Positions 24,199 to 32,562 of a stretch of 64,000 nt of DNA are shown one piece after another. The translations under genes were made by a program, and so were the position numbers. The stretch comes from Chloroflexi bacterium UBA6077. GTDB taxonomy: Bacteria; Chloroflexota; UBA6077. Location: assembly GCA_002436065.1 (NCBI GenBank), contig DIXP01000047.1, positions 1-64,000 on the forward strand, read 5' to 3'. Within the stretch, counting starts at the first letter, position 1; every line of letters starts with the position of its first letter. The notes under the pieces are model-generated. The model did not search any database, was not told the origin of the DNA, and worked only from the letters and a program-made list of their open reading frames with translations.

Positions 24199-24426
24199 CG
24201 TTGCCACCTCCTCGAAGTGCATCATCGCTCCTCGATCGGCGCCTGCTCAGACCTCATCGACCAAGCACGCATAAGGATAGCATTCGATCGGTTTCAAAGG
24301 CATAACAAGCGGACCAGAAACGTTGCAAAAGCATTGCAGGAGGATGTACCGGGGCGTCAACGCGTGCCCTCTGGGTTGCCTTGCAGCCAATCTGCCCGGG
24401 CGATACTGTTTCGTGCTAACTGTGTA

Positions 24427-24455
24427 TTGTGTTGAGTGGGTGGTGGCGCTAGAAT
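24427..24455 (+). promoter_or_regulatory. Promoter TTGTGT-17-TAGAAT
   Basis: TTGTGT (24427-24432) and TAGAAT (24450-24455) with a 17-base spacer would start near 24462, ahead of the HExxH protein. Confidence 0.5.
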
Positions 24456-24549
24456 AGACAGGTACCGACCAGAGTCCACGCTGCACCTACGCTGTAACCA
24501 CGCGTACGCGACACGCCGAGACCCACCTCACAGATGGGCGGTCTCCAAG

Positions 24550-25773
24550 ATGAGTCGGCGATCGTTAGTTGGCATCGCGGTATTGGCCCTCCTCCCCCTG
24601 CTGCTGGGCATATCCGGCGGGAGCCCCTCGACGCTGGGCTACAGGTTCGATCGGGCGTCTGCTCCATATGTCGAGCCTGTGCTGGGATGGATGGTTGCGA
24701 ATAGCGCGTCCAAGATCCTAGACTCCGGAGAGGGCAGCAACTCCACCATTGCCGACGTCGAGCAGTACCTGGATCTCGCTAACCGCTCGGCCCGGCTCAG
24801 CAGGGCGTCCTGGGATAGCGCTGCCAGCGGGCCTGCCAGGAGCGCCGCCCTTTCTGCCGATCTGCTCCCCCTGCGCTCTGAGCTGGATTCGTCGAGACCG
24901 AAGGCCGAGCGGCACATCCAGGATGAGGTCTCCGCCGCTCTGCTGCGGAGTGGCTTGAGCCATTCCCTGGCTGGTAGAGAGGTCGTGTTCCCACCCGTTC
25001 TCTTCCGCTTCGAGTCCCTTCCATACCTGCTGGTGGTCTCCCCGCGTGACAGGATTCAGCGTGCGACCACAGTGTTGCTGAGGCCCAGGTTGACGTTGGA
25101 GGAGGCAGAGGAGCTCGAAAACCAAGTCTGGGGCAGTGGCTACGCTGGTATCGTCCTCCCCATCGGTGGGTTGGGCGTCTATCCCAGCATGGTGCCTGAG
25201 AGCTCGGACTACCGCTGGGTCCTGACTACCGTAGCCCATGAATGGACCCATCAGTTTCTGGCCCTGAGGCCCTTAGGATGGCGATACGCCTTTGGAGCCG
25301 AGGGTGACAACCGCATGGTGATGATAAACGAGACGGTGGCGGAGATCGTGGGCAAGGAGATTGGGAACGCTGTGTTCGAGGGGGAGAGGCCCGCGGCGAT
25401 GGCGGAGCAACGTCGCTCTTCGGGCGGCAGCGCCGCTACCCTCGACGCCCGAAAGGCCCTGTCCGACATCCGCAAGCAGGTCGATAGGTTGCTCGACCGC
25501 GGTGAGATAGATGAAGCGGAGAGCTTCATGGAGAATTCCAGGCAGACCCTGGTCCAGCAGGGCTATCAGCTTCGGAAGCTGAACCAAGCGTACTTCGCCT
25601 TCCATGGCAACTACACCGAAGCCTCTGCCTCCGTTGGGGGGGCTCAGGGGGATGATGTCGCCTCTCGCCTCCGTGCCCTCCGCAAGGCGTCGCCGTCCCT
25701 TGGGGACTTTGCCTGGCGCGTATCTGAGGCCGGCAGCTACCAGGAGTTCCTCCGCATTGCCCCAGCCCCGTAG
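24550..25773 (+). CDS. Membrane-anchored putative zinc metallopeptidase (HEWTH motif)
   Basis: 407 aa from ATG 24550 (MSRRSLVGIAVLALLPLLLG), a signal peptide or signal anchor, so the body is extracytoplasmic. An earlier in-frame GTG 24436 lies inside the promoter. Residues ~60-200 are helical. At about residue 236 lies VAHEWTHQFLALRPLG, an HExxH zinc-binding motif, followed 30 residues on by MINETVAEIVGKEIG, where the Glu could be the third ligand (gluzincin style). The C-terminal third contains a charged helical pair (SDIRKQVDRLLDRGEIDEAE). No named family is recognised; the substrate is unknown. Confidence 0.7.
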   Translation: MSRRSLVGIAVLALLPLLLGISGGSPSTLGYRFDRASAPYVEPVLGWMVANSASKILDSGEGSNSTIADVEQYLDLANRSARLSRASWDSAASGPARSAALSADLLPLRSELDSSRPKAERHIQDEVSAALLRSGLSHSLAGREVVFPPVLFRFESLPYLLVVSPRDRIQRATTVLLRPRLTLEEAEELENQVWGSGYAGIVLPIGGLGVYPSMVPESSDYRWVLTTVAHEWTHQFLALRPLGWRYAFGAEGDNRMVMINETVAEIVGKEIGNAVFEGERPAAMAEQRRSSGGSAATLDARKALSDIRKQVDRLLDRGEIDEAESFMENSRQTLVQQGYQLRKLNQAYFAFHGNYTEASASVGGAQGDDVASRLRALRKASPSLGDFAWRVSEAGSYQEFLRIAPAP

Positions 25774-25842
25774 CCACCTCAAGCGGGAGCCTTGCCATCC
25801 CAGTATAATGGTGCAAAGCTAGACGAGCCACGGAGGTTAGAG

Positions 25843-26418
25843 ATGCAGCCGACCCGCGATGACGCTATGTCGTTGCTCAAGGAGTTCACCCAGAGCGACA
25901 GCCTCATCAAGCACGCCCTGGCGGTGGAGACCGCCATGCGAGCCTACGCCCACCGGTTTCGAGAGGACGAGGAGAAATGGGGCGTTGTGGGGCTCATACA
26001 TGATTTCGACTACGAACGCTTCCCTACCAGGGAGGAGCACGTCCATCAGGGGGTCAAGATCCTGCGTGAGAGAGGATGGCCTGAGGAGATGGTGGAGGCT
26101 GCGGCCTCCCATGCCGACTACATGGAGATTCCCAGGGACACGCCGATGAAGAAAACCATCTTCGCGGTGGACGAATTGACCGGTTTCATTTCGGCTGTTG
26201 CCCTGGTCCGGCCGTCGAAGAGCGTGATGGACGTCGAGTCCTCCTCCGTTCGGAAGAAGATGAAGGATAAGGCATTCGCCCGGGCGGTGAATCGGGAGGA
26301 CATTGTGAAAGGTGCTGAAGAGCTTGGATTGCCCCTTGAGGAGCATATTTCCTTCGTCATCGCGGCCATGCGGGCCGTTGCCGGTGATCTGGGGCTAGAG
26401 GGAACGCCCTCGGCGTAG
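25843..26418 (+). CDS. HD-domain protein (phosphohydrolase-like)
   Basis: 191 aa from ATG 25843 behind GGAGG; a -10-like TATAAT is at 25804. The HD fold is intact: SLIKHALAVETAMRAYA (first His), VGLIHDFDYERFP (the HD pair), GWPEEMVEAAASHADYMEIP (further His) and FAVDELTGFISAVALVRPSK (last Asp). This is the small bacterial HDIG-type protein usually annotated as a hydrolase; nucleotide or phosphate ester substrates are likely but unproven. It ends before a perfect palindromic terminator. Confidence 0.88.
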   Translation: MQPTRDDAMSLLKEFTQSDSLIKHALAVETAMRAYAHRFREDEEKWGVVGLIHDFDYERFPTREEHVHQGVKILRERGWPEEMVEAAASHADYMEIPRDTPMKKTIFAVDELTGFISAVALVRPSKSVMDVESSSVRKKMKDKAFARAVNREDIVKGAEELGLPLEEHISFVIAAMRAVAGDLGLEGTPSA

Positions 26419-26453
26419 CGCTCGCTAAAGATCTTCAAGAAGAACTATGAATA

Positions 26454-26483
26454 GAATGCCCGTGGCGGCCGCCACGGGCATTC
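26454..26483. terminator. 30-bp perfect palindrome terminator
   Basis: GAATGCCCGTGGCGG is followed immediately by its exact complement, then CTCTTGC. It is positioned 36 bases after the HD-protein stop. The next ~230 bases up to 26716 hold no supported gene. Confidence 0.65.
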
Positions 26484-26716
26484 CTCTTGCAATGAGTATT
26501 TCTGCTCACGGGTAGCCGACCGACTGTGAATGGTAGGAGATAAGGCAAAGGCAGGGTGAATGTGATGGCTGGTATGGATTGTGCTCGATAGGGCGCTTCC
26601 TGTGGGCTTGCCGGAAAGGGCGATCAGCCCGTAAAGCGAGGCTGCGGGAGGCGATCCCGTTCCGGAGTCGGTGGCGATTCCGCCAGGTATCACTTGGAGA
26701 GGAGACGGAACCAAGA

Positions 26717-26962
26717 ATGGCGAAGTTGAGGATATTGAGCCATCAGGGTGACACGACTGTAGATTGGGATATCGAGCGAGCTGAAGTCGGCGATCCCGAG
26801 GCCCTTGACGCGATCAAGGAGGCGGAGCGGATCTTCGAGGAGCACAAGGCTAAGGGCGCCACGGCCTTCAAGGTAGTGCCGGGCGAGCCAGCCAAGAAGC
26901 TGGAGAGATTCGAGAAGACCGCCGAGCAGATCGTCATGGTCCCCAGGGTCGCAGGGGGATGA
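26717..26962 (+). CDS. Small acidic protein of unknown function
   Basis: 81 aa from ATG 26717 behind GGAGAGGAG. Beta-strand start MAKLRILSHQGDTTVDWD, then a charged helix (DPEALDAIKEAERIFEEHKA), then AFKVVPGEPAKKLERFEKTA ending VMVPRVAGG. This alternation resembles a small beta-grasp-like or phage-like fold, but I do not recognise a family. Its stop overlaps the next gene by four bases, so the two products probably work together. Confidence 0.72.
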   Translation: MAKLRILSHQGDTTVDWDIERAEVGDPEALDAIKEAERIFEEHKAKGATAFKVVPGEPAKKLERFEKTAEQIVMVPRVAGG

Positions 26963-27456
26963 TGGAGACCCTCGGGTCAAGTCTGCAGTGGGAACTGGCG
27001 GCCTGGATAGGCATTGCCATCCTGGCCGCCCAGTTCGTGGGAATAGTGCTGTGGGTGCTGTTTGGCTCCCACAGCCGTGGTGCCTCCAGTAGAGGACAGA
27101 GTCTGCAACTGGAAGCCGAGAAGCGGGCGGAATCCCTGCTCCAGGAGATGCTGGGACCCGAGCAAACCAGGAGTCTCGACACCCGAGGGTATCTGGAGGT
27201 AGTGAGTCCCAGCCGATCCAACCGAATCTACAGGGTCCCTCGGGGCAGGGGCATGGTAAGCGTCTACGAGGACGGACGGGCGGTGATGAGCTTGTGCGTC
27301 CAACCGGTGGAATGGATACCGGGGGCCGACGTAGTCCTGATGCACAAACTGATGATTGAGGCAAATGAAGAGGACTACCTCAAGATCGCCAATCAGTTTG
27401 AGCCAGGTTACCCGTACTACCTGCGTTGGGATAGGCGAACCGGAAGGCCGGCCTAG
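26959..27456 (+). CDS. Single-pass membrane protein of unknown function
   Basis: 165 aa from ATG 26959, overlapping the previous stop (ATGA). Residues ~11-35 (LAAWIGIAILAAQFVGIVLW) form one transmembrane helix. The cytoplasmic remainder contains a helix (LEAEKRAESLLQEMLGPEQ) and a beta-rich domain with YLEVVSPSRSNRIYRVPRGR and MSLCVQPVEWIPGADVVLMH. It ends in a tyrosine/arginine-rich YYLRWDRRTG. The family is unknown. A coupled two-gene unit followed by a strong terminator. Confidence 0.7.
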   Translation: MMETLGSSLQWELAAWIGIAILAAQFVGIVLWVLFGSHSRGASSRGQSLQLEAEKRAESLLQEMLGPEQTRSLDTRGYLEVVSPSRSNRIYRVPRGRGMVSVYEDGRAVMSLCVQPVEWIPGADVVLMHKLMIEANEEDYLKIANQFEPGYPYYLRWDRRTGRPA

Positions 27457-27480
27457 CCGCCCGACGGGATCGCAAAGAGC

Positions 27481-27513
27481 GGTACACCCTGCCACCTCGT
27501 GGCAGGGTGTACC
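27481..27513. terminator. Bidirectional terminator between convergent genes
   Basis: A perfect 15-bp hairpin GGTACACCCTGCCAC-CTC-GTGGCAGGGTGTACC separates the 26959 gene from the dedA gene stop. Confidence 0.7.
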
Positions 27514-27521
27514 GATTCCTG

Positions 27522-28157
27522 CTATTCGTCGTTGGCCGTGGCGCGAGTGGGCTTGCGGACGTGGCGGTAGATGTAGTAGCCGATGGCTGCCAGCAGAAGG
27601 GCAATGATAGGGTAGTCGAAGTTGTGCAGGAAGCCACGCACCAGCAGCCAGTTGTCGCCCATTAGCTTCCCAAGGTAGGTCAAGGCCAGCACCCAGGGGA
27701 AGGCGCCGATGGTGCTGTACAGCACGAACTTGCCGAAGTTCATCCGGGACACGCCGGCGGGGAAGGAGATGAAGGTCCGCACTACCGGCAGCAGGCGGCC
27801 GATCAGCACCGCCTTCTCACCGTGCTTGGCGAACCATCGATCGGCGATCTCCATGTCGTGCTCAGTGATCAGAACGAAACGCCCGTACTTCAGCAGCAAC
27901 GGTCTCCCCCCGATGGAGCCAACCCAGTAGGCGAGCACCGATCCGAGGGTGTTGCCGATGGTCCCCGCGATAGCTGCCCCCAACAGGTCGAAGACGCCCC
28001 GGTACACCATCCACCCGGCGAAAGGCATGATGATCTCACTGGGGAGCGGGATGCAGGCGCTCTCGATGGCCATCGCGAGCACAACGCCTAGGTAGCCCAT
28101 CTGGCCGTAGAGCCCCTCGATGAAGGGGATGGCGATCTCCTCGATCAGGTGAAGCAA
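27522..28157 (-). CDS. DedA/SNARE-associated family membrane protein
   Basis: 211 aa from TTG 28157 (GGAGAGG five bases upstream). Family hallmarks: AMAIESACIPLPSEIIMPFA near the N-terminus with the E-x-x-x-P-x-P-x-E pattern, GNTLGSVLAYWVGSIGG, FVLITEHDMEIADRWFAKHG, and GRLLPVVRTFISFPAGVSRM (the R-x-x-P-x-x-R motif), plus four to five transmembrane helices. DedA proteins are implicated in undecaprenyl-phosphate or phospholipid flipping and proton-motive-force maintenance; the exact lipid is not deducible. Confidence 0.93.
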   Translation of the reverse strand: MLHLIEEIAIPFIEGLYGQMGYLGVVLAMAIESACIPLPSEIIMPFAGWMVYRGVFDLLGAAIAGTIGNTLGSVLAYWVGSIGGRPLLLKYGRFVLITEHDMEIADRWFAKHGEKAVLIGRLLPVVRTFISFPAGVSRMNFGKFVLYSTIGAFPWVLALTYLGKLMGDNWLLVRGFLHNFDYPIIALLLAAIGYYIYRHVRKPTRATANDE

Positions 28158-28341
28158 TTGGCCCTCTCCTCAAAGATGTCAGGATCTTCCACATTATGGC
28201 ATGCTACTTGCCACAGAAGCTCCGGTAGTCACACGTCTCCGCCGCGCTGACTATGACCGGCGCGGGCAGACTATACACTGGCACTTCCACCTTGTCAAAC
28301 CTGTTGACGCAGGCATCAGGCAGCCTAAGGGAGCGATAGCC

Positions 28342-28938
28342 ATGGATAGCTACGTTCAGTACTGCCGTTTCCTGGTAGCACTCCTCCTGGGTATACTGGT
28401 TTGGGGCGAGTTGGCGACGGCGCAAGCAACCATCGGCGAAGCCGCCGAAGTACTGGTGTCCGTACCCCGCTCGCAGGCTCCCTCCAACCGGGGAGGAGCC
28501 AGGCCGCTGTCCGCCTCGCTCGCGGAAGGCGATCTGCTACTGTCTGCCTCCAGATACTCCGCTCCGCCTCCGACACCCACTCCTCCCCCAACCCCAACAG
28601 CAAAGCCCAGCCCCACGCCAACCGCTTCGGTAAGGCATAGCAGCCTTGGCAGCTACAAGATCACGGCCTACTCCAACTCCCCATACCTGAATGGAACGGA
28701 CGGTAGAGGCATCACTGCCAGTGGGGTGAAGACTCACTGGGGGGCGGTGGCCGTGGACCCAAGCCTCATCCCCTTGGGCAGCAAGCTGGCGATAGAGGGG
28801 ATGGATGGCGTGCTGTTCAAGGCTCTGGACACCGGAGGAGGGATCAAAGGTCGCTGGATCGATATCTGGTTCCCTTCCGACGACCAAGCCATCCAGTGGG
28901 GCGTCCAGTACCGGAACATTTCCCTGGTTGCCGACTAA
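28342..28938 (+). CDS. Secreted 3D-domain protein (peptidoglycan-active, RpfB/MltA-like)
   Basis: 198 aa from ATG 28342 behind GGGAG. A signal peptide (FLVALLLGILVWGELATAQA) is followed by a low-complexity linker rich in Pro/Thr (TPTPPPTPTAKPSPTPTAS, ~75-95), typical of wall-spanning spacers. Residues ~103-195 are the 3D domain: ITAYSNSPYLNGTDG, AVAVDPSLIPLGSKLAIEG, FKALDTGGGIKGRWIDIWF, carrying the three conserved aspartates. Such proteins cleave glycan strands or act in resuscitation/spore cortex. No LysM or G5 domain is attached here. Confidence 0.88.
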   Translation: MDSYVQYCRFLVALLLGILVWGELATAQATIGEAAEVLVSVPRSQAPSNRGGARPLSASLAEGDLLLSASRYSAPPPTPTPPPTPTAKPSPTPTASVRHSSLGSYKITAYSNSPYLNGTDGRGITASGVKTHWGAVAVDPSLIPLGSKLAIEGMDGVLFKALDTGGGIKGRWIDIWFPSDDQAIQWGVQYRNISLVAD

Positions 28939-28979
28939 TCTCCCTGTCACCGCCGCAGCCAGGAGACACACATACAGCA

Positions 28980-29004
28980 CTGCCGCCGGATCAACCGGCG
29001 GCAG
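28980..29004. terminator. 10-bp hairpin between the 3D protein and tRNA-Gly
   Basis: CTGCCGCCGG pairs exactly with CCGGCGGCAG around ATCAA. It is convergent for the 3D-protein gene (+) and the tRNA (-). Confidence 0.6.
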
Positions 29005-29011
29005 ACAAAGG

Positions 29012-29083
29012 AGCGGCCGATGGGATTCGAACCCACGATATCAACTTTGGGAAAGTTGCATGTTGCCACTACATCACGGCCGC
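29012..29083 (-). tRNA. tRNA-Gly (anticodon CCC)
   Basis: The minus strand reads GCGGCCG ... CGGCCGC acceptor, T-arm GGGTTCGAATCCC, and anticodon arm CAACT-TTCCCAA-AGTTG giving CCC. Discriminator U, CCA not encoded. Confidence 0.93.
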
Positions 29084-29295
29084 GAGTCTCGTGGGAGTCG
29101 CCTCCCGCCTACAATGACTACCGAAAATTGTACCCTCGGCGCTCCAGGCTGTCAAGAGTAGCTGCAACCACATCGTTGCGCTATAATCCTTCGAGGAGGG
29201 GGTCCGACCACTCCTGCGACCTCGGCTGGCATGCGATCCCCCGCAATCGATTCCTGGTGAGTTCTCGTCCAGGGTGGAATGTAGGTCGGTTCGCT

Positions 29296-29703
29296 ATGAG
29301 CCTAATCGTCAGCCTCCTGACTATCTTTGGATGGGCATCGTGGGGATATGTCGTGCTTCTGGTGGAGCCGTCGACCCCAGTTGCCCCGCTGGCATTCTAT
29401 GCCACGCTGTTCGTTGCCCTAACCTGCACCCTGGCGCAACTACTGGGGGGGCACTCCTCCGAGGGAGAGACTAACGGCGGTCCTTCCCTTGGCCACGGCG
29501 CCGCCGTCACAACAGTGCTGCTCTTCGCCCTCTGGCTGCAGTCGCTGGGAATGCTGACGCCGATCAACGGCATACTGTTGGCCGCTACCTTCATCCTTAT
29601 CCAGATGGGCTTTCGCCTTAACCGAGACCGGGGCAGGCCCAAGGCTAGACGCCGACCCAGACGCGCATCTGCTGCCGAGGCTGGCGTGACTGCGGAGCGG
29701 TAG
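29296..29703 (+). CDS. Small polytopic membrane protein of unknown function
   Basis: 135 aa from ATG 29296; upstream codons of the same frame read through the antisense of tRNA-Gly and are not coding. Four hydrophobic stretches are seen: LIVSLLTIFGWASWGYVVLL, APLAFYATLFVALTCTLAQL, AAVTTVLLFALWLQSLGML and NGILLAATFILIQMGF. A basic, Arg/Ala-rich cytoplasmic tail follows (RPKARRRPRRASAAE). No named family is recognised. A TATAAT at 29182-29187 may be its -10 box. It is followed 17 bases later by the methyltransferase. Confidence 0.6.
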   Translation: MSLIVSLLTIFGWASWGYVVLLVEPSTPVAPLAFYATLFVALTCTLAQLLGGHSSEGETNGGPSLGHGAAVTTVLLFALWLQSLGMLTPINGILLAATFILIQMGFRLNRDRGRPKARRRPRRASAAEAGVTAER

Positions 29704-29720
29704 AGCGAGGTCCTTCCCAA

Positions 29721-30482
29721 GTGTACGACCGGCTGGCGCAGTTCTATGAATGGGAACACCGTTCTTACCAAGAAGACATCCCCCTCTATCTGAGCTATGC
29801 CGGGGCATCGGCGGGCCCAATCCTGGATGTGGCCTGCGGCACCGGAAGGGTGACTCTTCCTCTGGCTGAGGCCGGCTACTCGGTCACCGGCGTGGACTCA
29901 TCGCCGAAGATGCTCTCAATCGCCCGGACCCGAGCGATGAAGAGTCCGGCACGCAGCCGCTTGCAGTTGCTAGAGGCTGACCTTCGTACCATGGATCTGG
30001 GCGAGCGGTTTGGGCTCGCCATTGTGGCCCTCAGCTCCTTTCAGCATCTCCTGACTATCCAGGACCAGCGCCAAGCCCTCGGGCGACTCGCAGCGCATCT
30101 GCAGCGAGAAGGGCGTCTTGTGCTGGACCTGACAAACCCTTCTCCAGAATGGATGGCCGCCGGTGACTCGGCACTGGTGTGCCAGCGAACGGCGCCGTTC
30201 CCTGGGCCGGACAGTCCCGAGACGCTCAGCAAGTTTGTCGCGCGGACCTCCAATTTCGATACTCAGATAGACGAGCACCTGCTAATCTACGACCTGGTGG
30301 GATCCGAGGGAGTCCTGCGCCGCATGACGGTGGAGATGGAGCTCAGGTTTCTCTTCCGGTTCGAGGCCGAACTGCTCCTTGAGGCCACGGGATTCCGGCT
30401 TCGCGACCTGTACGGAGACTACAATCTGGACGGCTACCACGCCTCCAGTCCAAGACTGATATTGGTGGCAGAAAAGCGATGA
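29721..30482 (+). CDS. Class I SAM-dependent methyltransferase
   Basis: 253 aa from GTG 29721. MYDRLAQFYEWEHRSYQEDI is a common methyltransferase entry. Motif I is GPILDVACGTGRVTLPLAEA, motif II YSVTGVDSSPKMLSIAR, then LLEADLRTMDL and IVALSSFQHLLT. The C-terminal half is a beta-rich cap (VEMELRFLFRFEAELLLEAT). The substrate is unknown. It overlaps the start of the next gene (ATGA), tying it to the acyl-CoA dehydratase activase pair. Confidence 0.88.
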   Translation: MYDRLAQFYEWEHRSYQEDIPLYLSYAGASAGPILDVACGTGRVTLPLAEAGYSVTGVDSSPKMLSIARTRAMKSPARSRLQLLEADLRTMDLGERFGLAIVALSSFQHLLTIQDQRQALGRLAAHLQREGRLVLDLTNPSPEWMAAGDSALVCQRTAPFPGPDSPETLSKFVARTSNFDTQIDEHLLIYDLVGSEGVLRRMTVEMELRFLFRFEAELLLEATGFRLRDLYGDYNLDGYHASSPRLILVAEKR

Positions 30483-31519
30483 TAAAGGTTGGCATTCCGA
30501 GGGCCCTCCTCTATTACCAGCAGTACCCCCTGTGGAGGACCTTCTTTGAGGAGTTGGGCGCGGAGACGGTGACATCTCCCAAGACCACCAGGAGCATTCT
30601 GGCAATCGGAGCCTCCCAGGTGGTGGCGGAGACCTGTTTGCCGACGAAGATATTCTGTGGCCATTGCGCCGCCCTTGGCTCGGGGGTAGACTTCATCTTC
30701 ATCCCCAGTGTGAAGAGCGTTGAGCCTCAGGTGTACAACTGCTCCAAGTTCGTTGGGCTGCCGGACCTGGTGCGCCAGACCGGCAAGGAGATCGCACCTG
30801 TGGTGGACATCGAGGTCAACGTCAACCTGGGGCTGAGGAAGGTCCGTGAGGAGGTCCATCGGGTTGGGCGTAGGTTCACGCGACTCCCGTGGAAGATCGA
30901 CCACGCCCTGGATAGGGCTTTCAACGTAGACCAAGAGTACCAGGCGTTGATGCGCACCGGGTTGACGCCCCCAGAGGCAGTTGAGCGGCTCTTCCCTGAC
31001 CAGCCCTATCAGCCTTCCGCGGTTCGGTTGACGGGTGCGCGCTTTGCGTCCCCTCGCCCCCTGACGGTCGCTCTCATCGGGCACCCGTACAACATCTACG
31101 ATGAGTTCGTGAACCACAACATGGTGGGGCGTCTCAGGGCCATGGACCTCCGGTTGGTCACCCCGGAGATGATCTCGCTGGAGGGGTTGAACGAGGGGAT
31201 CACGGCGTTAGTGGGTAAGCCCTACTTCACCTACGAGCGAGAGGTGGTGGGGGCTGGCGGCTACTACCTGGCAGGTGATGCGGATGGGGTGATCAGCGTG
31301 GTCGCCTTCGGCTGCGGTCCAGACTCACTGATGATCGACCTGGTCACCAGGGCTGGCCATCGCCAATACCGCAAGCCGTTCATGAACATAACTATCGACG
31401 AGCACACGGCCGAGGCCGGCATGGTGACTCGTCTCGAGGCTTTCGTCGATATGCTTCATCGCAGACAGGCAAGACAGTCTAAAGACGGAGACAACAGTGC
31501 GTGTTTATCTCGGAATTGA
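30479..31519 (+). CDS. Acyl-CoA dehydratase activase-related protein (DUF2229 type)
   Basis: 346 aa from ATG 30479, overlapping the methyltransferase stop. MIKVGIPRALLYYQQYPLWR plus ETCLPTKIFCGHC (two conserved cysteines) and FIFIPSVKSVEPQVYNCSKF are the marks of the DUF2229/HgdB-like family found beside 2-hydroxyacyl-CoA dehydratase activators. Further conserved parts are TVALIGHPYNIYDEFVNHNM and CGPDSLMIDLVTRAG. It probably carries an Fe-S cluster bound by cysteines. The partner activase begins 22 bases before its stop. The dehydratase subunits themselves are not in the window. Confidence 0.85.
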   Translation: MIKVGIPRALLYYQQYPLWRTFFEELGAETVTSPKTTRSILAIGASQVVAETCLPTKIFCGHCAALGSGVDFIFIPSVKSVEPQVYNCSKFVGLPDLVRQTGKEIAPVVDIEVNVNLGLRKVREEVHRVGRRFTRLPWKIDHALDRAFNVDQEYQALMRTGLTPPEAVERLFPDQPYQPSAVRLTGARFASPRPLTVALIGHPYNIYDEFVNHNMVGRLRAMDLRLVTPEMISLEGLNEGITALVGKPYFTYEREVVGAGGYYLAGDADGVISVVAFGCGPDSLMIDLVTRAGHRQYRKPFMNITIDEHTAEAGMVTRLEAFVDMLHRRQARQSKDGDNSACLSRN

Positions 31520-32450
31520 CGTTGGGTCGGTGACGACCAAGGTCGCGGCGTTGGATGAGCGGGACGAGTTGGTAGCGAGCTGCTACGGAAGGACCGAGGG
31601 AAAGCCCGTCATCGTAGTCCAGCGGATGCTGAAGGAGCTGGTGGGGATGTTGCCGGCCAACGTCGAAGTGGCAGGCATAGGTACCACCGGGAGCGGCCGC
31701 CTCCTGGCGGGCGCAATTGTGGGTGCTGACGTGGTGAAGAACGAGATCACCGCTCACGCGGTGGCCGCCTCCCACTACTTCCCTGAGACCCGGACGATCC
31801 TGGAGATAGGCGGCCAGGACTCCAAGATAATCCTGCTTCGGGACGGCGTCGTGGTGGACTTCTCCATGAACACTGTCTGCGCCGCTGGTACAGGGTCTTT
31901 CCTCGATCAGCAGGCATTTCGACTGCAGATAGCGATCGACGACTTCGGCCCCATGGCTCTGCAATCGAGGTCGTCCGTCCGCATTGCCGGCCGATGCACC
32001 GTCTTTGCCGAGTCTGATATGATCCACAAGCAGCAGATGGGCCACTCGGTGCCAGACATCCTGTATGGCCTGTGTGAGGCCCTCGCCAGGAACTACCTGA
32101 ACAACCTTGGCCTGGGCAAAGAGATACTGGGGCCCGTGGTATTCCAGGGCGGCGTGGCTGCCAACCAGGGAATGATCAGGGCATTCGAGGAGGCCCTCAA
32201 GTGCGACATCCTCGTTCCCCAGCATCACCACATCATGGGTGCCATCGGGGCAGCGCTGCTAGCACACGAACAGATGGCCCAGGAGGACCGGCAGTCCTCT
32301 TTCCGAGGGTTTGGCATCGCCGAGACGAGCTACAGCACCACCTCCTTCGAGTGCAAGGGTTGCTCCAACCGGTGTGAGGTGGTGGAGATAAGAGCCGGCC
32401 GTGAGATGCTCGCCCGCTGGGGCGGCCGTTGCGGCAAGTGGGACATCTAG
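31497..32450 (+). CDS. Acyl-CoA dehydratase activase, BadF/BadG/BcrA/BcrD ATPase family
   Basis: 317 aa from GTG 31497. ASKHA-fold ATPase: RVYLGIDVGSVTTKVAALDE (phosphate 1), GTTGSGRLLAG, TILEIGGQDSKIILLRDG, and the cluster cysteine region VCAAGTGSFLDQQAFRL with GRCTVFAESDMIHKQQMG, giving the two cysteines that bridge a [4Fe-4S] cluster in dimeric activases (Cys in VCAAG, Cys in GRCTV). A C-terminal extension adds FECKGCSNRCEV and GGRCGKWD, a probable extra metal site. It uses ATP to inject an electron into a dehydratase or reductase. With the DUF2229 gene it makes a two-protein activator unit. Confidence 0.9.
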   Translation: MRVYLGIDVGSVTTKVAALDERDELVASCYGRTEGKPVIVVQRMLKELVGMLPANVEVAGIGTTGSGRLLAGAIVGADVVKNEITAHAVAASHYFPETRTILEIGGQDSKIILLRDGVVVDFSMNTVCAAGTGSFLDQQAFRLQIAIDDFGPMALQSRSSVRIAGRCTVFAESDMIHKQQMGHSVPDILYGLCEALARNYLNNLGLGKEILGPVVFQGGVAANQGMIRAFEEALKCDILVPQHHHIMGAIGAALLAHEQMAQEDRQSSFRGFGIAETSYSTTSFECKGCSNRCEVVEIRAGREMLARWGGRCGKWDI

Positions 32451-32453
32451 ACC

Positions 32454-32487
32454 CCCTCTCCCCACGGGAGAGGGTCGGGGTGAGGGG
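32454..32487. repeat. CCCTCTCCC-GGGAGAGGG hairpin repeat
   Basis: CCCTCTCCC (32454-32462) and GGGAGAGGG (32466-32474) form a hairpin, followed by TCGGGGTGAGGGG. This intergenic element is common in GC-rich genomes. It separates the activase stop from the epimerase leader. Confidence 0.6.
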
Positions 32488-32562
32488 CCGAACGTGGACT
32501 CACCTCGAACGGGCCTTCACACTAACCCTCTTCCAGAGGGAGAGGGAACTTGGAGGTTACTA

